Position numbers and translations under genes: made by a program | Shown here: piece after piece, positions 25,059 to 35,803 of the stretch | How the letters are laid out: the number at the start of each line of letters is the position of its first letter | Position numbering within the stretch: the first letter of the stretch is position 1 | Source of the DNA: Brucella anthropi ATCC 49188 | GTDB taxonomy: Bacteria; Pseudomonadota; Alphaproteobacteria; Rhizobiales; Rhizobiaceae | DNA length: 64,000 nt | Direction of reading: 5' to 3' | Assembly (NCBI RefSeq): GCF_000017405.1 | Contig: NC_009668.1 | Coordinates: 1,080,001-1,144,000, forward strand | The notes under the pieces: model-generated | Told to the model about the DNA's origin: nothing | The model's input: only the letters and a program-made list of their open reading frames with translations | The model's database searches: none

Positions 25059-25082
25059 ATCCGGGCGGGAAAGCACCCGGAT
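25059..25082 (-). terminator. Terminator after pcaF
   Basis: ATCCGGG (25059-25065) pairs with CCCGGAT (25076-25082) around 10 bases. Read on the minus strand it is followed by TTGTC, a short T-rich tail. It lies 18 bases after the pcaF stop. Confidence 0.65.
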
Positions 25083-25099
25083 ATGTGATCTAGTTATTG

Positions 25100-26302
25100 T
25101 CAGACGCGTTCCAGCGCAATGGCGATCCCCTGCCCGACGCCGATGCACATCGTTGCAAGAGCGTATTTGCCGCCATTGAGCGCGAGTTCGAGCGCCGCCG
25201 TACCCGCGATACGCGCCCCGGACATGCCGAGCGGATGCCCGAGCGCAATACCACCACCGTTCGGATTGACGCGTTCATCGTCATCAGCAATTCCAAGATC
25301 GCGCAACACTGCCAGTCCCTGCGACGCAAATGCTTCGTTCAGTTCAATCACATCGAATGCATCGGGTGCGATACCAATACGTGCAGATAGTTTCTTTGTC
25401 GCCGGAGCGGGACCAATACCCATGATGCGCGGAGGAACACCCGCCGTGGCGCCGCCCATAATATGGGCAATCGGTGTGAGGCCGTATTTCTTGATGGCTG
25501 CTTCAGATGCGATGATAAGCGCGGCAGCTCCATCATTGACACCGGAAGCGTTACCCGCCGTCACAGTGCCCCCCTCACGAAAGGGTGTGCCCAACTTCGC
25601 CAGTGCTTCCAGGCTCGTGGCGCGAGGGTGTTCATCCTTAACGACAACGACCGGATCGCCCTTGCGTTGCGAGATCGTGACCGCAACGATTTCCTTTGCA
25701 AGGCGTCCATTGGCTTGCGCGGCTGCCGCCTTTTCCTGACTGCGAAGTGCAAAAGCGTCCTGATCCTGCCGCGAGACGTTGAAATCTTCGGCAACATTTT
25801 CACCCGTTTCAGGCATAGAATCGACACCATACTGTTTCTTCATCAAAGGGTTGATGAACCGCCAGCCGATTGTGGTATCGAAGATTTCCGCCTTGCGTGA
25901 AAATGCAATGTCGGCCTTAGGCATGACAAAGGGGGCGCGGCTCATGCTCTCCACACCGCCAGCAACGAGCAGTTCCGCCTCACCAGCCCTGATAGCGCGT
26001 GCAGCCGTTATGACTGCATCCATCCCGGAACCGCAGAGACGGTTGATCGTCGTTCCAGACACTCCTACCGGCAGCCCGGCCAGAAGCAGCGACATGCGCG
26101 CAACATTGCGGTTGTCTTCCCCCGCCTGATTGGCCGAGCCAAAAATCACATCGTCGACAGCTTCCCAATCGACGGAACCATTACGCTCCATAAGCGCTTT
26201 CAGCGGAATGGCGCCGAGATCGTCGGCACGCACGGAAGAAAGCGCGCCGCCATAACGACCAATGGGAGTGCGAATGTAATCGCAGATATAGGCTTCACTC
26301 AT
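25100..26302 (-). CDS. pcaF: 3-oxoadipyl-CoA thiolase
   Basis: The 400-residue thiolase has the nucleophile in TINRLCGSGMDAV (about residue 90), the base in GGGIALGHPLGMSGAR and the second Cys in ATMCIGVGQGIA. It cleaves 3-oxoadipyl-CoA with CoA to succinyl-CoA and acetyl-CoA, the last step of the beta-ketoadipate pathway. The assignment as PcaF rather than a general acetyl-CoA acyltransferase rests on its place 9 bases after pcaJ and beside pcaR. It is last in the pcaIJF operon. Confidence 0.93.
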   Translation of the reverse strand: MSEAYICDYIRTPIGRYGGALSSVRADDLGAIPLKALMERNGSVDWEAVDDVIFGSANQAGEDNRNVARMSLLLAGLPVGVSGTTINRLCGSGMDAVITAARAIRAGEAELLVAGGVESMSRAPFVMPKADIAFSRKAEIFDTTIGWRFINPLMKKQYGVDSMPETGENVAEDFNVSRQDQDAFALRSQEKAAAAQANGRLAKEIVAVTISQRKGDPVVVVKDEHPRATSLEALAKLGTPFREGGTVTAGNASGVNDGAAALIIASEAAIKKYGLTPIAHIMGGATAGVPPRIMGIGPAPATKKLSARIGIAPDAFDVIELNEAFASQGLAVLRDLGIADDDERVNPNGGGIALGHPLGMSGARIAGTAALELALNGGKYALATMCIGVGQGIAIALERV

Positions 26303-26311
26303 TACATGGTC

Positions 26312-27001
26312 TCACAATTCGGGAACAACGAGATCGGCGACCGGGCCGTCGACATGCAGCTTTGCGCCGGTCATGGCTTGAAGGTCTTCCAGCGTCATGG
26401 CGGCCAGCTTTTCACGCAACACGAAACGCCCCTTGTCGATATCGATCACAGCATGGCTGGTATAGATGCGGGTGATACATGCGACGCCGGTTAGCGGAAA
26501 AGTGCACTTTTCAACCAGCTTCGGTTCACCCTTCTTCGTTACATGCTCGGTGATGACGACAACTTGCTTCGCACCATGTACCAGATCCATCGCACCGCCC
26601 ACTGCGGGCACGCCTTTGGCGCCAACACGCCAATTGGCGAGATCACCGTTCTGGGCAACCTGATAGGCGCCGAGAATCGCGACATCGAGATGTCCGCCGC
26701 GCACCATCGCGAAACTATCGGCATGATGGAAAAATGCCGCGCCGGGCTTTAGCGTAACAGCCTTCTTGCCAGCATTGATCAGGTCCCAGTCTTCCTCACC
26801 TGCTGGCGGCGCTTCACCGAAATCCAGAACGCCATTTTCCGTGTGAAAAATCGCTTCGCGTCCTTCCGGTTGATAGCGGGCGACCATTTCGGGAAAGCCA
26901 ATTCCAAGATTTACATAGGCACCATCCTGAATATCCTGCGCGGCGCGCCATGCGATCTGGGCGTTGGACAGTTTGATGTCATCATGAATATCAATCATCA
27001 T
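26312..27001 (-). CDS. pcaJ: 3-oxoadipate CoA-transferase, subunit B
   Basis: The 229-residue subunit carries the CoA-transferase active-site motif with Glu in HTENGVLDFG (about residue 51) after the glycine-rich start GIGFPEMVARY. With PcaI it moves CoA from succinyl-CoA to 3-oxoadipate. The start overlaps the pcaI stop, so the two subunits are translationally coupled. Confidence 0.94.
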   Translation of the reverse strand: MMIDIHDDIKLSNAQIAWRAAQDIQDGAYVNLGIGFPEMVARYQPEGREAIFHTENGVLDFGEAPPAGEEDWDLINAGKKAVTLKPGAAFFHHADSFAMVRGGHLDVAILGAYQVAQNGDLANWRVGAKGVPAVGGAMDLVHGAKQVVVITEHVTKKGEPKLVEKCTFPLTGVACITRIYTSHAVIDIDKGRFVLREKLAAMTLEDLQAMTGAKLHVDGPVADLVVPEL

Positions 27002-27705
27002 ACGTAGGTCACTCCAGCACGAATGAGCTCTTCTTCTTGCTGCGGATTTGCAACTTCAACGACACTGTCGACGAAGATACCCGGCGTGATGATATTTTCC
27101 GGCTCAATGCCGTCGAGCGGAACGATTTCCGATACCTGAACAATCGTCCTTGCAGCAGCCATACACATGAGTGGATTGAAATTACGCGCAGCCATGCGGT
27201 AGGTCAGATTGCCGTGCGTATCGCCAAGATGCGCTTTAATGAGCGCAAAATCAGCTTTCAGCCAACGCTCCTGCACATAAGGTCGTCCATCAAATTCAGC
27301 TATTACCTTGCCTTCGGCGAGTTCCGTGCCATAGGCTGTCGGCGTGTAGAACGCCGGGATACCAGCGCCACCTGCCCGGATACGCTCAGCAAGCGTTCCT
27401 TGCGGTACAAGTTCCAGATCGATTTCACCGGCAATATATTTGTCCGTGAAAGCGCGCGGATCGGAAGACCGCGGGAATGAACAGATCATCTTGCGAACCA
27501 TCCCGGCATCAATCATTGCCGCGATGCCGATGCGCCCATTGCCCGCATTATTGTTGATCACCGTCAAGTTCTTCGGCCCCTTATCGATCAGGGCATGGAT
27601 CAATTCTATTGGCGCGCCTGAGCCACCGAACCCCCCGATCATGACCGTAGCGCCATCGCCTATTCCGGCAACAGCCTCGGCCAGACTTCCGATTGTCTTG
27701 TCCAT
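26998..27705 (-). CDS. pcaI: 3-oxoadipate CoA-transferase, subunit A
   Basis: The 235-residue alpha subunit has the glycine-rich CoA-binding start MIGGFGGSGAPIELIHAL and the motif FYTPTAYGT. It pairs with PcaJ. The ATG at 27705 follows GGAGGTAAA. The promoter lies in the 160-bp region shared with pcaR, which contains a strong inverted repeat. Confidence 0.94.
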   Translation of the reverse strand: MDKTIGSLAEAVAGIGDGATVMIGGFGGSGAPIELIHALIDKGPKNLTVINNNAGNGRIGIAAMIDAGMVRKMICSFPRSSDPRAFTDKYIAGEIDLELVPQGTLAERIRAGGAGIPAFYTPTAYGTELAEGKVIAEFDGRPYVQERWLKADFALIKAHLGDTHGNLTYRMAARNFNPLMCMAAARTIVQVSEIVPLDGIEPENIITPGIFVDSVVEVANPQQEEELIRAGVTYV

Positions 27706-27799
27706 TTTACCTCCATACCAGAGCGTTCGAGCTTCGTGCTTGAGCGTCCGGTCGCAATCGCACTGGAGTTAGCCACCTCGTCGGCAAAGGGTCAAACAT

Positions 27800-27838
27800 T
27801 TTGTGCGATAATTGACATTTGTTCATATATCGCACAAA
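27800..27838. promoter_or_regulatory. Candidate PcaR operator
   Basis: TTTGTGCGATA (27800-27810) and TATCGCACAAA (27828-27838) are perfect 11-base inverted arms with a 17-base spacer, between pcaI and pcaR. IclR-family regulators such as PcaR bind paired sites of this kind next to their own gene and target operon. Confidence 0.75.
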
Positions 27839-27865
27839 TTATCTACTCAAATTGAGAGGGATTTC

Positions 27866-28621
27866 ATGCGCGAAACAGATTTCATCGGAGGTTTTGCAAA
27901 GGGATTGAAGGTCATCGAAGCGTTCGGTGAAGACCAACCACGTCTTTCAATAGCGGACGTTTCAAAAATAACTGGTCTCGATCGTGCAACCGCACGACGG
28001 TGCCTGCTGACACTAACCGAGCTCGAATATGCTGAGTATGACGGCAAGTTCTTCATGCTTCTGCCCAAAATTCTTCGGCTCGGGCATGCCTATCTATCTT
28101 CGACGCCATTGCCGACAATTATCCAGCCGCATCTGGACCGGCTCTCTGATGCCGTAGGAGAGAGCGCATCCGCATCCGTTCTGGATGGAACGGAAATTGT
28201 TTACATCGCGCGCGCCTCACAAATGCGCGTGATTTCCATCAACTTGATGGCGGGAAGCAGGCTTCCAGCCTACTGTGCTTCGATGGGGCGTGTGCTTCTG
28301 GCCTGGCTTCATGAACCCGAGGCTCAGGTGCTTCTCGAGCGCACTGAACGGAAAGCTTTGACACCATTTACAAAGGTGGAAATTGCCCCGCTGATGACAG
28401 AACTCTCCATTATTCGTGGTCAAGGTTATGCAATTAACGATCAGGAACTGGAGATCGGACTACGCTCCATCGCTGTTCCTGTTTTCAATCATCGAGGTTT
28501 AGTAGTTGCGGCGCTCAACATCGGGGCACCCGTGGCACATGTCGAAACAATTGACCTTGTGGAACGCTTCCTGCCTGCAATGCTTCAAGTCCAGTTGGAT
28601 CTACGCAATTTGCTGAGATGA
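27866..28621 (+). CDS. pcaR: IclR-family regulator of pca genes
   Basis: The 251-residue regulator starts at ATG 27866 behind GAGAGGGA. An N-terminal winged helix (LSIADVSKITGLDRATARRC) precedes an IclR effector domain (AYCASMGRVLLAWL; GLRSIAVPVFNHRG). Divergence from pcaIJF and similarity to PcaR/PobR proteins indicate control of pcaIJF in response to beta-ketoadipate. The strong inverted repeat at 27800-27838 is its likely site. Confidence 0.9.
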   Translation: MRETDFIGGFAKGLKVIEAFGEDQPRLSIADVSKITGLDRATARRCLLTLTELEYAEYDGKFFMLLPKILRLGHAYLSSTPLPTIIQPHLDRLSDAVGESASASVLDGTEIVYIARASQMRVISINLMAGSRLPAYCASMGRVLLAWLHEPEAQVLLERTERKALTPFTKVEIAPLMTELSIIRGQGYAINDQELEIGLRSIAVPVFNHRGLVVAALNIGAPVAHVETIDLVERFLPAMLQVQLDLRNLLR

Positions 28622-28649
28622 CCGCAGAGAATGAAAAATCCAATTTATT

Positions 28650-29567
28650 CTATGATGATGAATCCAGAGCGGCCAGACGCTCGCGCTCCCTCAAACGGAA
28701 TGTACGGGGTGTTTCGCTCGTTATCTTAAGGAAGAAGCGTGAAAAATATGCGGGATCTGAAAAGCCAAGGCTGTAGGCGATATGTTGCACCGATGATGGC
28801 ATGGCTATCAAATCGCGCCTGGCCGCCTCAATCAGCCTGCTTGCAATCATGTCTTGTGTCGTCCTTCCTGTCAGCTGTTTGACAGTCCGGTTGAGATGCG
28901 TTGGTGAAACACCCAGCAATTTCGCATAAAATGAAACGGGTTTGTGTTCTCGGTAATAGCGGTCGATCAGCTCCAGCAGACGCTCAATGCGAGTGTGCCC
29001 ATATATCTGACGGTCTTCCTGCTTTGCGGAATTTGAAGAATAAGCGTGTCGCAGAACATAGACGAATGCGGCTTGAACAAGAGATTCCAGCAGACTGTTT
29101 TTATATGGTTTTCTCGTGTGAAACTCATCTTGTACTTGCCGCAGAAGAGAGGAAAGTAACGCCAGATTCTCGTCGCCCGCTCCTTTCATCGATATGAGTT
29201 GAGGATGCATCAACCACTTCGCCATAACGCCCCCAGAGCCGTCTCCAATAAACGGCATATGAGGGCTCAAAATCGTTACAATGTGCCCCACTATATCTCG
29301 AGAGAATGCAAACCCATGATTAAAACCGGGTGGCACCATAATGGCACATGGCGTTTGAAAGGGGTGGATGGCGCCATCGAAGCTCACCTGCCCCGTACCC
29401 CCTTCAATATATAAAAGCTGAAAGAAGCTCTCGTGACGATGCAACGAAATTTCGAAATTATGCAAACTTGATCGCGAGAAAAGCGTCTCGCAGTGTAGCC
29501 AAAAATCCGGCTTCTGCTCGCTTTCTTCTCCATAAAGCTCGTATGTTGGAACAAAATTATCCGACAC
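28650..29567 (-). CDS. pobR: AraC-family regulator of pobA
   Basis: The 305-residue regulator has a cupin sensor domain at the N-terminus (ISLHRHESFFQLLYIEGG) and an AraC helix-turn-helix pair at the C-terminus (KPVSFYAKLLGVSPTHLNRT; SSVQHIAYSLGFSDPAYFSR). It is divergent from pobA, and AraC-type PobR proteins activate pobA with 4-hydroxybenzoate. The role is inferred from family and position. It converges with pcaR, with 28 bases between stops. Confidence 0.87.
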   Translation of the reverse strand: MSDNFVPTYELYGEESEQKPDFWLHCETLFSRSSLHNFEISLHRHESFFQLLYIEGGTGQVSFDGAIHPFQTPCAIMVPPGFNHGFAFSRDIVGHIVTILSPHMPFIGDGSGGVMAKWLMHPQLISMKGAGDENLALLSSLLRQVQDEFHTRKPYKNSLLESLVQAAFVYVLRHAYSSNSAKQEDRQIYGHTRIERLLELIDRYYREHKPVSFYAKLLGVSPTHLNRTVKQLTGRTTQDMIASRLIEAARRDLIAMPSSVQHIAYSLGFSDPAYFSRFFLKITSETPRTFRLRERERLAALDSSS

Positions 29568-29604
29568 TTACCCTCCAATAATGTTCGATTTGTACAATAA
29601 ATAG

Positions 29605-30843
<1,239 letters not shown>

Positions 30844-30952
30844 ACGGTGAATACTATAAATAAGACGTAACTAATATTATTTAATAAAACATATAAAACT
30901 GATGCTTTATTTTAGAATTGATGTAGAGTTTTATTGATAATCGAACCCCCAA

Positions 30953-30978
30953 CAAGAAGTTCCGGCCAGAACTTCTTG
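30953..30978 (+). other. 10-bp stem-loop after pobA
   Basis: CAAGAAGTTC (30953-30962) pairs perfectly with GAACTTCTTG (30969-30978) around CGGCCA. It precedes a second, stronger hairpin in the convergent region between pobA and pcaQ. Confidence 0.55.
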
Positions 30979-30985
30979 CAACTAG

Positions 30986-31020
30986 CGCGGTCAGCTACCT
31001 TATTTGGGTAGCTGGCCGCG
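30986..31020. terminator. Convergent terminator between pobA and pcaQ
   Basis: Arms 30986-30999 and 31007-31020 form a 14-bp stem with one G-T wobble and a 7-base loop. TTAATCT follows on the plus strand. It lies 7 bases from the pcaQ stop and probably serves both genes. Confidence 0.72.
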
Positions 31021-31027
31021 TTAATCT

Positions 31028-31942
31028 CTAGAGCTTCACACCAGCAGCTTCGCGCAACGTCTGGATCAGAATTTGCATAGCGGCTGTCTGTGTCGTGTCA
31101 GTTCGCATGGTCAACCCTACCGGACCTGTCGTTTCGCTTGTATCGATGGAAAGAGCGACAAGCTTGCCTTCAGATACATCTCTGGCAGCAACACCTTCTG
31201 AAATGATCCACACCGCATCACTGTCGCGGACGAAAGCACGTCCGAATGCATCGGAAACGGTCTCAATCTGAACTGGCAGGGCACCTATACCGTTCGTAAT
31301 CAGCAAACGATCCACAAACGGGCGAATGATTGAATTGCGTGTCGGCATCAGAACCGGGTAGTCGGCCAGATGCTCGAAAACCGCACGTCCGTCCGTCAGG
31401 GGATGCCCTGTCCTGACAAGAAATCGAACCTGCTCCGAATAAAGATGCTCGAATGAAAAACCGGTCATCTTTTCCGGCGCGGCAAGCCGCCCTACAACCA
31501 GATCGAGATCGCCAACCCGTAGCTGCTCCAGAAGAACAGCATTTTCACCCGTAACGATTTTTACACGGCTAGACGTTCTTTCCGCGAGAAACAGGCTCAT
31601 CGCTTTCGGCATGATGCGTGTTGAGACTGTCGGCAAGGCGCCAATACGAATAGGCGGCCCCGATCCATCCAATTCTTGCGACACGGAATCCAGCCCTTGC
31701 CGCAAAGCGGTCAAAGCCGTCCCAGCATGACGCAGGAATACTTCACCAAACCGCGTTATCCTTATGCCACGACCATCGCGTTCCACTACTGGAACGCCCA
31801 GAATCTCCTCCAGCTCACGCATCGTCTTGGTCACTGCTGGTTGGCTGATACTCAGGAGTTCGGAGGCCTTGACCACACTCTTCTGTCGCGCAACCTCAAC
31901 AAACGTATGCAGATGACGAAATTTGATCCTGTTCCCAATCAC
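31028..31942 (-). CDS. pcaQ: LysR-family activator PcaQ
   Basis: The 304-residue LysR-type regulator has an N-terminal helix-turn-helix (SVVKASELLSISQPAVTKTM) and a C-terminal inducer domain. PcaQ activates the pcaDCHGB operon in response to carboxymuconolactone and beta-ketoadipate. The start is a GTG, fixed by an in-frame TAA immediately upstream. It is divergent from pcaD, and an ATAACC-type palindrome lies 7 bases before its start, consistent with autoregulation. Confidence 0.92.
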   Translation of the reverse strand: MIGNRIKFRHLHTFVEVARQKSVVKASELLSISQPAVTKTMRELEEILGVPVVERDGRGIRITRFGEVFLRHAGTALTALRQGLDSVSQELDGSGPPIRIGALPTVSTRIMPKAMSLFLAERTSSRVKIVTGENAVLLEQLRVGDLDLVVGRLAAPEKMTGFSFEHLYSEQVRFLVRTGHPLTDGRAVFEHLADYPVLMPTRNSIIRPFVDRLLITNGIGALPVQIETVSDAFGRAFVRDSDAVWIISEGVAARDVSEGKLVALSIDTSETTGPVGLTMRTDTTQTAAMQILIQTLREAAGVKL

Positions 31943-31948
31943 TTATCT

Positions 31949-31964
31949 ATAACCCTGTAGTTAT
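31949..31964. promoter_or_regulatory. PcaQ box
   Basis: ATAAC-CCTGTA-GTTAT is an inverted repeat between pcaQ and pcaD, 72 bases before the pcaD start. It closely matches the ATAACC-N4-GGTTAA form described for PcaQ in rhizobia. Confidence 0.8.
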
Positions 31965-32035
31965 GATTTTTGCCAATAATATCATTTTACTTAACCAGTT
32001 CAAAGCACGACAGTGCGATGTAAGAGGAGAAAGCT

Positions 32036-32827
32036 GTGCAGTTCGCATCCGTAAACGACGTCGTCATGCATTATGATTTCCAGCCAATAGCCGCAGAGAA
32101 GCCTGTTCTGGTTTTCATCAATTCGCTCGGAACCGATTTCCGGATATGGGATGAAGTTCGCGCACGCCTGCGCAACGACGTATCGACCCTCGTTTATGAT
32201 AAGCGCGGCCACGGCCTTTCAGATGTCGGAGCCACCCCCTACACAATCGAACTCCTTGCGACCGACCTCATCAACCTGCTCGACAAGCTTTCGATAAAAC
32301 GGGCGATCATTTGCGGTCTTTCCGTCGGTGGACTGATTGCGCAAGGTGTTTATGCAGCGCGCCCCGATCTGGTGGCCGGACTCGTTTTGTCCAACACCGC
32401 TCACAAGATCGGTACAGCAGCGATGTGGGACGCGCGCATAGCTGCTATTCAGCAGGATGGCCTTTCAAGCATCCTCGACGCGACGATGCCCCGCTGGTTC
32501 ACGTCGGACTATCGACGCTCCGATAATCCTGCCTATCGTGCCTATTGCAATATGTTCGTTCGGCAACCGCTCGACGGCTATGCGGCCACCTGTGCCGCGC
32601 TGCGTGAAGCGGATTTAACCGAAGTAGCCAGGACTATTTCGGTGCCAACACTTTGTCTGGTCGGTGATCAGGACGGCTCCACACCGCCTACCCTTGTGCG
32701 CGAACTGGCAAGTCTTATCCCTGAAGCAGATTTCGCAGAGATTGCCACCAGCGGTCACATTCCCTGCGTTGAACAGCCCGATGCCTATGTCTCGCTGTTG
32801 CGCAACTTTATTTCAAACAGATTCTAA
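32036..32827 (+). CDS. pcaD: 3-oxoadipate enol-lactonase
   Basis: The 263-residue alpha/beta hydrolase has the nucleophile elbow GLSVGG, the acid Asp in VGDQDGSTPP and the base His in SGHIPCVEQP. It hydrolyses beta-ketoadipate enol-lactone to beta-ketoadipate. The start is a GTG at 32036 with AGAGGAG 8 bases upstream. It is first in pcaDCHGB, 14 bases before pcaC. Confidence 0.94.
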   Translation: MQFASVNDVVMHYDFQPIAAEKPVLVFINSLGTDFRIWDEVRARLRNDVSTLVYDKRGHGLSDVGATPYTIELLATDLINLLDKLSIKRAIICGLSVGGLIAQGVYAARPDLVAGLVLSNTAHKIGTAAMWDARIAAIQQDGLSSILDATMPRWFTSDYRRSDNPAYRAYCNMFVRQPLDGYAATCAALREADLTEVARTISVPTLCLVGDQDGSTPPTLVRELASLIPEADFAEIATSGHIPCVEQPDAYVSLLRNFISNRF

Positions 32828-32841
32828 CATGGAGAGTAGCC

Positions 32842-33249
32842 ATGGCTGACAAGGCAGTGCGGTCGGAACGCTACAAGATCGGCATGAACGTACGCCGTTC
32901 AGTTCTGGGCGATACGCATGTGGATCGCGCGTCAAACGGTGCAACCGACCTTGATGCTCCGTTTCAGGAGCTTATAACAGAAGCCGCATGGGGCACGGTC
33001 TGGGCGCGACCCGGCTGGACAAAACGAGAACGGTCGATCGTTACGATTGCACTGCTTGCAGCACTCGGGCAAGACGATGAAGTTGCCATGCATATACGCG
33101 CTACGAAAAATACGGGCGCAACGAAGGAGGACATCTGCGAAGCATTGATGCATGTCGCAATCTATGCGGGGGTTCCGGCATCGAACCACGCTTTCAAGAT
33201 CGCCAAGCAGACCTATGCGCAGATGGAAGCGGAGGAAGATGAAAAATGA
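32842..33249 (+). CDS. pcaC: 4-carboxymuconolactone decarboxylase
   Basis: The 135-residue all-helical protein of the carboxymuconolactone decarboxylase/AhpD-like fold ([40 protein letters not shown]) decarboxylates gamma-carboxymuconolactone to beta-ketoadipate enol-lactone. Family conservation is seen in the His of MHVAIYAG. Its stop overlaps the pcaH start by four bases. Confidence 0.94.
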   Translation: MADKAVRSERYKIGMNVRRSVLGDTHVDRASNGATDLDAPFQELITEAAWGTVWARPGWTKRERSIVTIALLAALGQDDEVAMHIRATKNTGATKEDICEALMHVAIYAGVPASNHAFKIAKQTYAQMEAEEDEK

Positions 33250-33986
33250 AGAACAGTCTGCCGGAGACAACTCCGTTCTTTGCTCGCGATCTGTCCATGC
33301 ATCCATCGGCTTACACGCCGTGGTATAAGACCTCCGTCCTTCGCTCGCCTACTCGTGCTTTGCTTTCGCTCGAAGGCACCAAAAGTGAAATTACGGGCCC
33401 GGTATTCGGGCACAGTATGCTGCACGAGCTGGATAATGACCTCATCCTCAATTATGCGCGCCCCGGCGAAATGCCGATAGGCCCACGCATTCTTGTGCAT
33501 GGCCGTGTTCTGGACGAGAGTAGCCGTCCTGTTCCAGGCGCACTGCTGGAATTCTGGCAGGCCAACGCTGGCGGGCGTTATCGCCACAAGAAAGAAACCT
33601 ATCTTGCGGCCATCGACCCCAACTTCGGCGGCGTCGGTCGCACGGTCACGGACGAAAACGGCTACTACTGGTTCAAGACCATCAAGCCCGGCCCGTACCC
33701 TTGGCCAAATGGTGTGAATGACTGGCGTCCGGCTCACATCCATTTTTCTGTGTTCGGTCATGGCTTTGCACAGCGCCTCATCACACAGATGTATTTCGAG
33801 GGCGATCCGCTGATCTGGATTTGCCCTATCGTGAAAACTATTCCCGACAAATCAGCTGTCGAACGGCTGGTCGCACCTCTGGACATGAGCGCTAATTTGC
33901 CGATGGATATGCTTGCCTACAAGTTCGACATTGTGTTGCGCGGGCGCCGCGCAACCTTGTTTGAAAATCGCCCGGAGGGCAACTGA
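33246..33986 (+). CDS. pcaH: Protocatechuate 3,4-dioxygenase, beta subunit
   Basis: The 246-residue catalytic subunit binds the non-haem Fe3+. The expected ligands are visible: Tyr in GRYRHK, Tyr in PGPYPWPNG and the two His in RPAHIHFS. It opens the protocatechuate ring between the hydroxyls to give 3-carboxy-cis,cis-muconate. It overlaps pcaC at its start, and pcaG follows one base after the stop. Confidence 0.96.
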   Translation: MKNSLPETTPFFARDLSMHPSAYTPWYKTSVLRSPTRALLSLEGTKSEITGPVFGHSMLHELDNDLILNYARPGEMPIGPRILVHGRVLDESSRPVPGALLEFWQANAGGRYRHKKETYLAAIDPNFGGVGRTVTDENGYYWFKTIKPGPYPWPNGVNDWRPAHIHFSVFGHGFAQRLITQMYFEGDPLIWICPIVKTIPDKSAVERLVAPLDMSANLPMDMLAYKFDIVLRGRRATLFENRPEGN

Positions 33987-33987
33987 T

Positions 33988-34605
33988 ATGGTGCAACCTC
34001 TCGGCTATCTGAAAGAAACCGTATCACAGACTGCGGGCCCTTACGTCCATATCGGATTGACACCCAATTTTGTCGGCATCAACGGCATTTTCGAGCAGGA
34101 TCTCGGCTCCGGCCCTCTCTATGATGAGAAGACGACAGGCGAACGCATTACCATTAACGGCCATGTCATTGATGGCATGGGCGCACCACTCCGCGATGCG
34201 TTGGTAGAAATATGGCAGGCTGATGCGAAGGGCCTCTATAACAGCCCCTCCGAAACCGGCGGCAAGGCCGAGCCTGGTTTTCGTGGATGGGGCCGTTGTC
34301 CGAGCCATATGGACACGGGCGAGTTCACTTTCGAGACGATCAAACCTGGCCGCGTTTCTTTCAAAGATGGCCGCCTCATGGCACCACACGTTACCTTGTG
34401 GATCGTGGCCCGCGGCATTAATCTCGGACTGCAGACGCGGATGTATTTTTCCGATGAAGCCGATGCGAATGCAGAGGATCCGGTCCTTGCTCGTATCGAA
34501 CATCGCAGCCGGGCGCAAACACTGATTGGTCAGCGTGAGGGTAGCGTCTATCATTTCGATATTCACTTGCAGGGCGAGAAAGAAACTGTCTTTTTCGATA
34601 TTTGA
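33988..34605 (+). CDS. pcaG: Protocatechuate 3,4-dioxygenase, alpha subunit
   Basis: The 205-residue structural partner of PcaH has the same intradiol dioxygenase fold (VSQTAGPYVHIGL; EIWQADAKGLY) but lacks the iron ligands. The ATG at 33988 is preferred to an earlier GTG inside pcaH because it gives the usual PcaG N-terminus. Its stop lies three bases before pcaB. Confidence 0.95.
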   Translation: MVQPLGYLKETVSQTAGPYVHIGLTPNFVGINGIFEQDLGSGPLYDEKTTGERITINGHVIDGMGAPLRDALVEIWQADAKGLYNSPSETGGKAEPGFRGWGRCPSHMDTGEFTFETIKPGRVSFKDGRLMAPHVTLWIVARGINLGLQTRMYFSDEADANAEDPVLARIEHRSRAQTLIGQREGSVYHFDIHLQGEKETVFFDI

Positions 34606-34608
34606 CGC

Positions 34609-35673
34609 ATGAGCATCTCGGTCTTCGAACATCCGTTTCTGGCACAGCTTTTCGGCGACGACGAAGAGATATTGAGCCTGTTTACTGCGGCGGCTGATAT
34701 TGCCGAGATGTTGCGCTTTGAAGCGGCTCTGGCTGAAGCTCAAGCGGGGCTCGGCTTGATACCGGTCGAGGCAGGACAAGCGATCAAACAAGCCTCAGAA
34801 ACGTTCGAACCCCACCTATCTAATCTGGCAACAGCGACAGCGCGTGACGGGGTTGTCATTCCCTCACTCGTGAAAGAACTGCGTCTGGCGGTCGGAACGG
34901 ATTACGGCGAATACGTTCATTTCGGCGCGACGAGCCAGGATGCCATCGATACGAGCCTGATTTTGCGGCTGAAACGCGCAAGTACAATTCTTTATGGGCG
35001 AATTCAGCAACTCACGCAGCGTTTCGATTGGCTTGATGCGACGTTCGGAAGGAATGCTCTGACGGGTTATACACGTATGCAATCCGCTATTCCGATCACC
35101 GTATCGGACCGCATCTCAAGCTGGAAAAACCCGCTCAACGCTTATGAGACCAAACTGAACACCATCGTCTTTCCCGTACAGTTCGGCGGTGCAGCCGGAA
35201 CGCTTGAAAAATTCGGTGATCAGGCACCGGCTCTGCGTGCTTTGCTGGCTGATAGGCTCGGATTGCACGATAGCCCGCAATGGCATAGCCAGCGGGCCTT
35301 CATTGTCGAATTCGGCAATCTGCTTTCGCTCATCACGGGTACTCTTGGAAAATTCGGGCAAGATATTGCGCTTATGGCTGAACTGGGCACCGAACTCTCC
35401 TTGACAGGCGGCGGCGGTTCATCCGCCATGCCGCACAAGCAAAATCCGGTGTCGGCAGAGATACTGGTCAGCCTTGCCCGTTTCAACGCAGCCCAAATGG
35501 GTGGGTTGCATCAGGCTATGGTGCACGAGCAGGAGCGCTCAGGCGCGGCTTGGATGATCGAATGGATGATCCTGCCGCAAATTGTTGCGTCGACTGGCAG
35601 TGCACTCAAGATTGCATCAATCCTGATCGATAAGGTGGTTCGAATCGGAAACGAACAATTCTCGGACACATAA
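34609..35673 (+). CDS. pcaB: 3-carboxy-cis,cis-muconate cycloisomerase
   Basis: The 354-residue member of the fumarase/aspartase superfamily carries the signature GGGSSAMPHKQNP in the flexible loop, with earlier family regions GATSQDAIDTSL and TGYTRMQSAIP. It converts 3-carboxymuconate to gamma-carboxymuconolactone. It is last in pcaDCHGB. The 354-residue length is at the short end for the family. No clear terminator follows, so the transporter genes downstream may receive read-through. Confidence 0.94.
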   Translation: MSISVFEHPFLAQLFGDDEEILSLFTAAADIAEMLRFEAALAEAQAGLGLIPVEAGQAIKQASETFEPHLSNLATATARDGVVIPSLVKELRLAVGTDYGEYVHFGATSQDAIDTSLILRLKRASTILYGRIQQLTQRFDWLDATFGRNALTGYTRMQSAIPITVSDRISSWKNPLNAYETKLNTIVFPVQFGGAAGTLEKFGDQAPALRALLADRLGLHDSPQWHSQRAFIVEFGNLLSLITGTLGKFGQDIALMAELGTELSLTGGGGSSAMPHKQNPVSAEILVSLARFNAAQMGGLHQAMVHEQERSGAAWMIEWMILPQIVASTGSALKIASILIDKVVRIGNEQFSDT

Positions 35674-35803
35674 CCATCCGGGTATCGTTTATAAGGAATT
35701 TTTCATTTTACATGACCAATTAGATAGGCATGCTGAAATCAGGACATTCCCTGTTGCGACGAGACAGTCACGCGCGGGAATGGTGGGCGATAGGGAGGAG
35801 AAC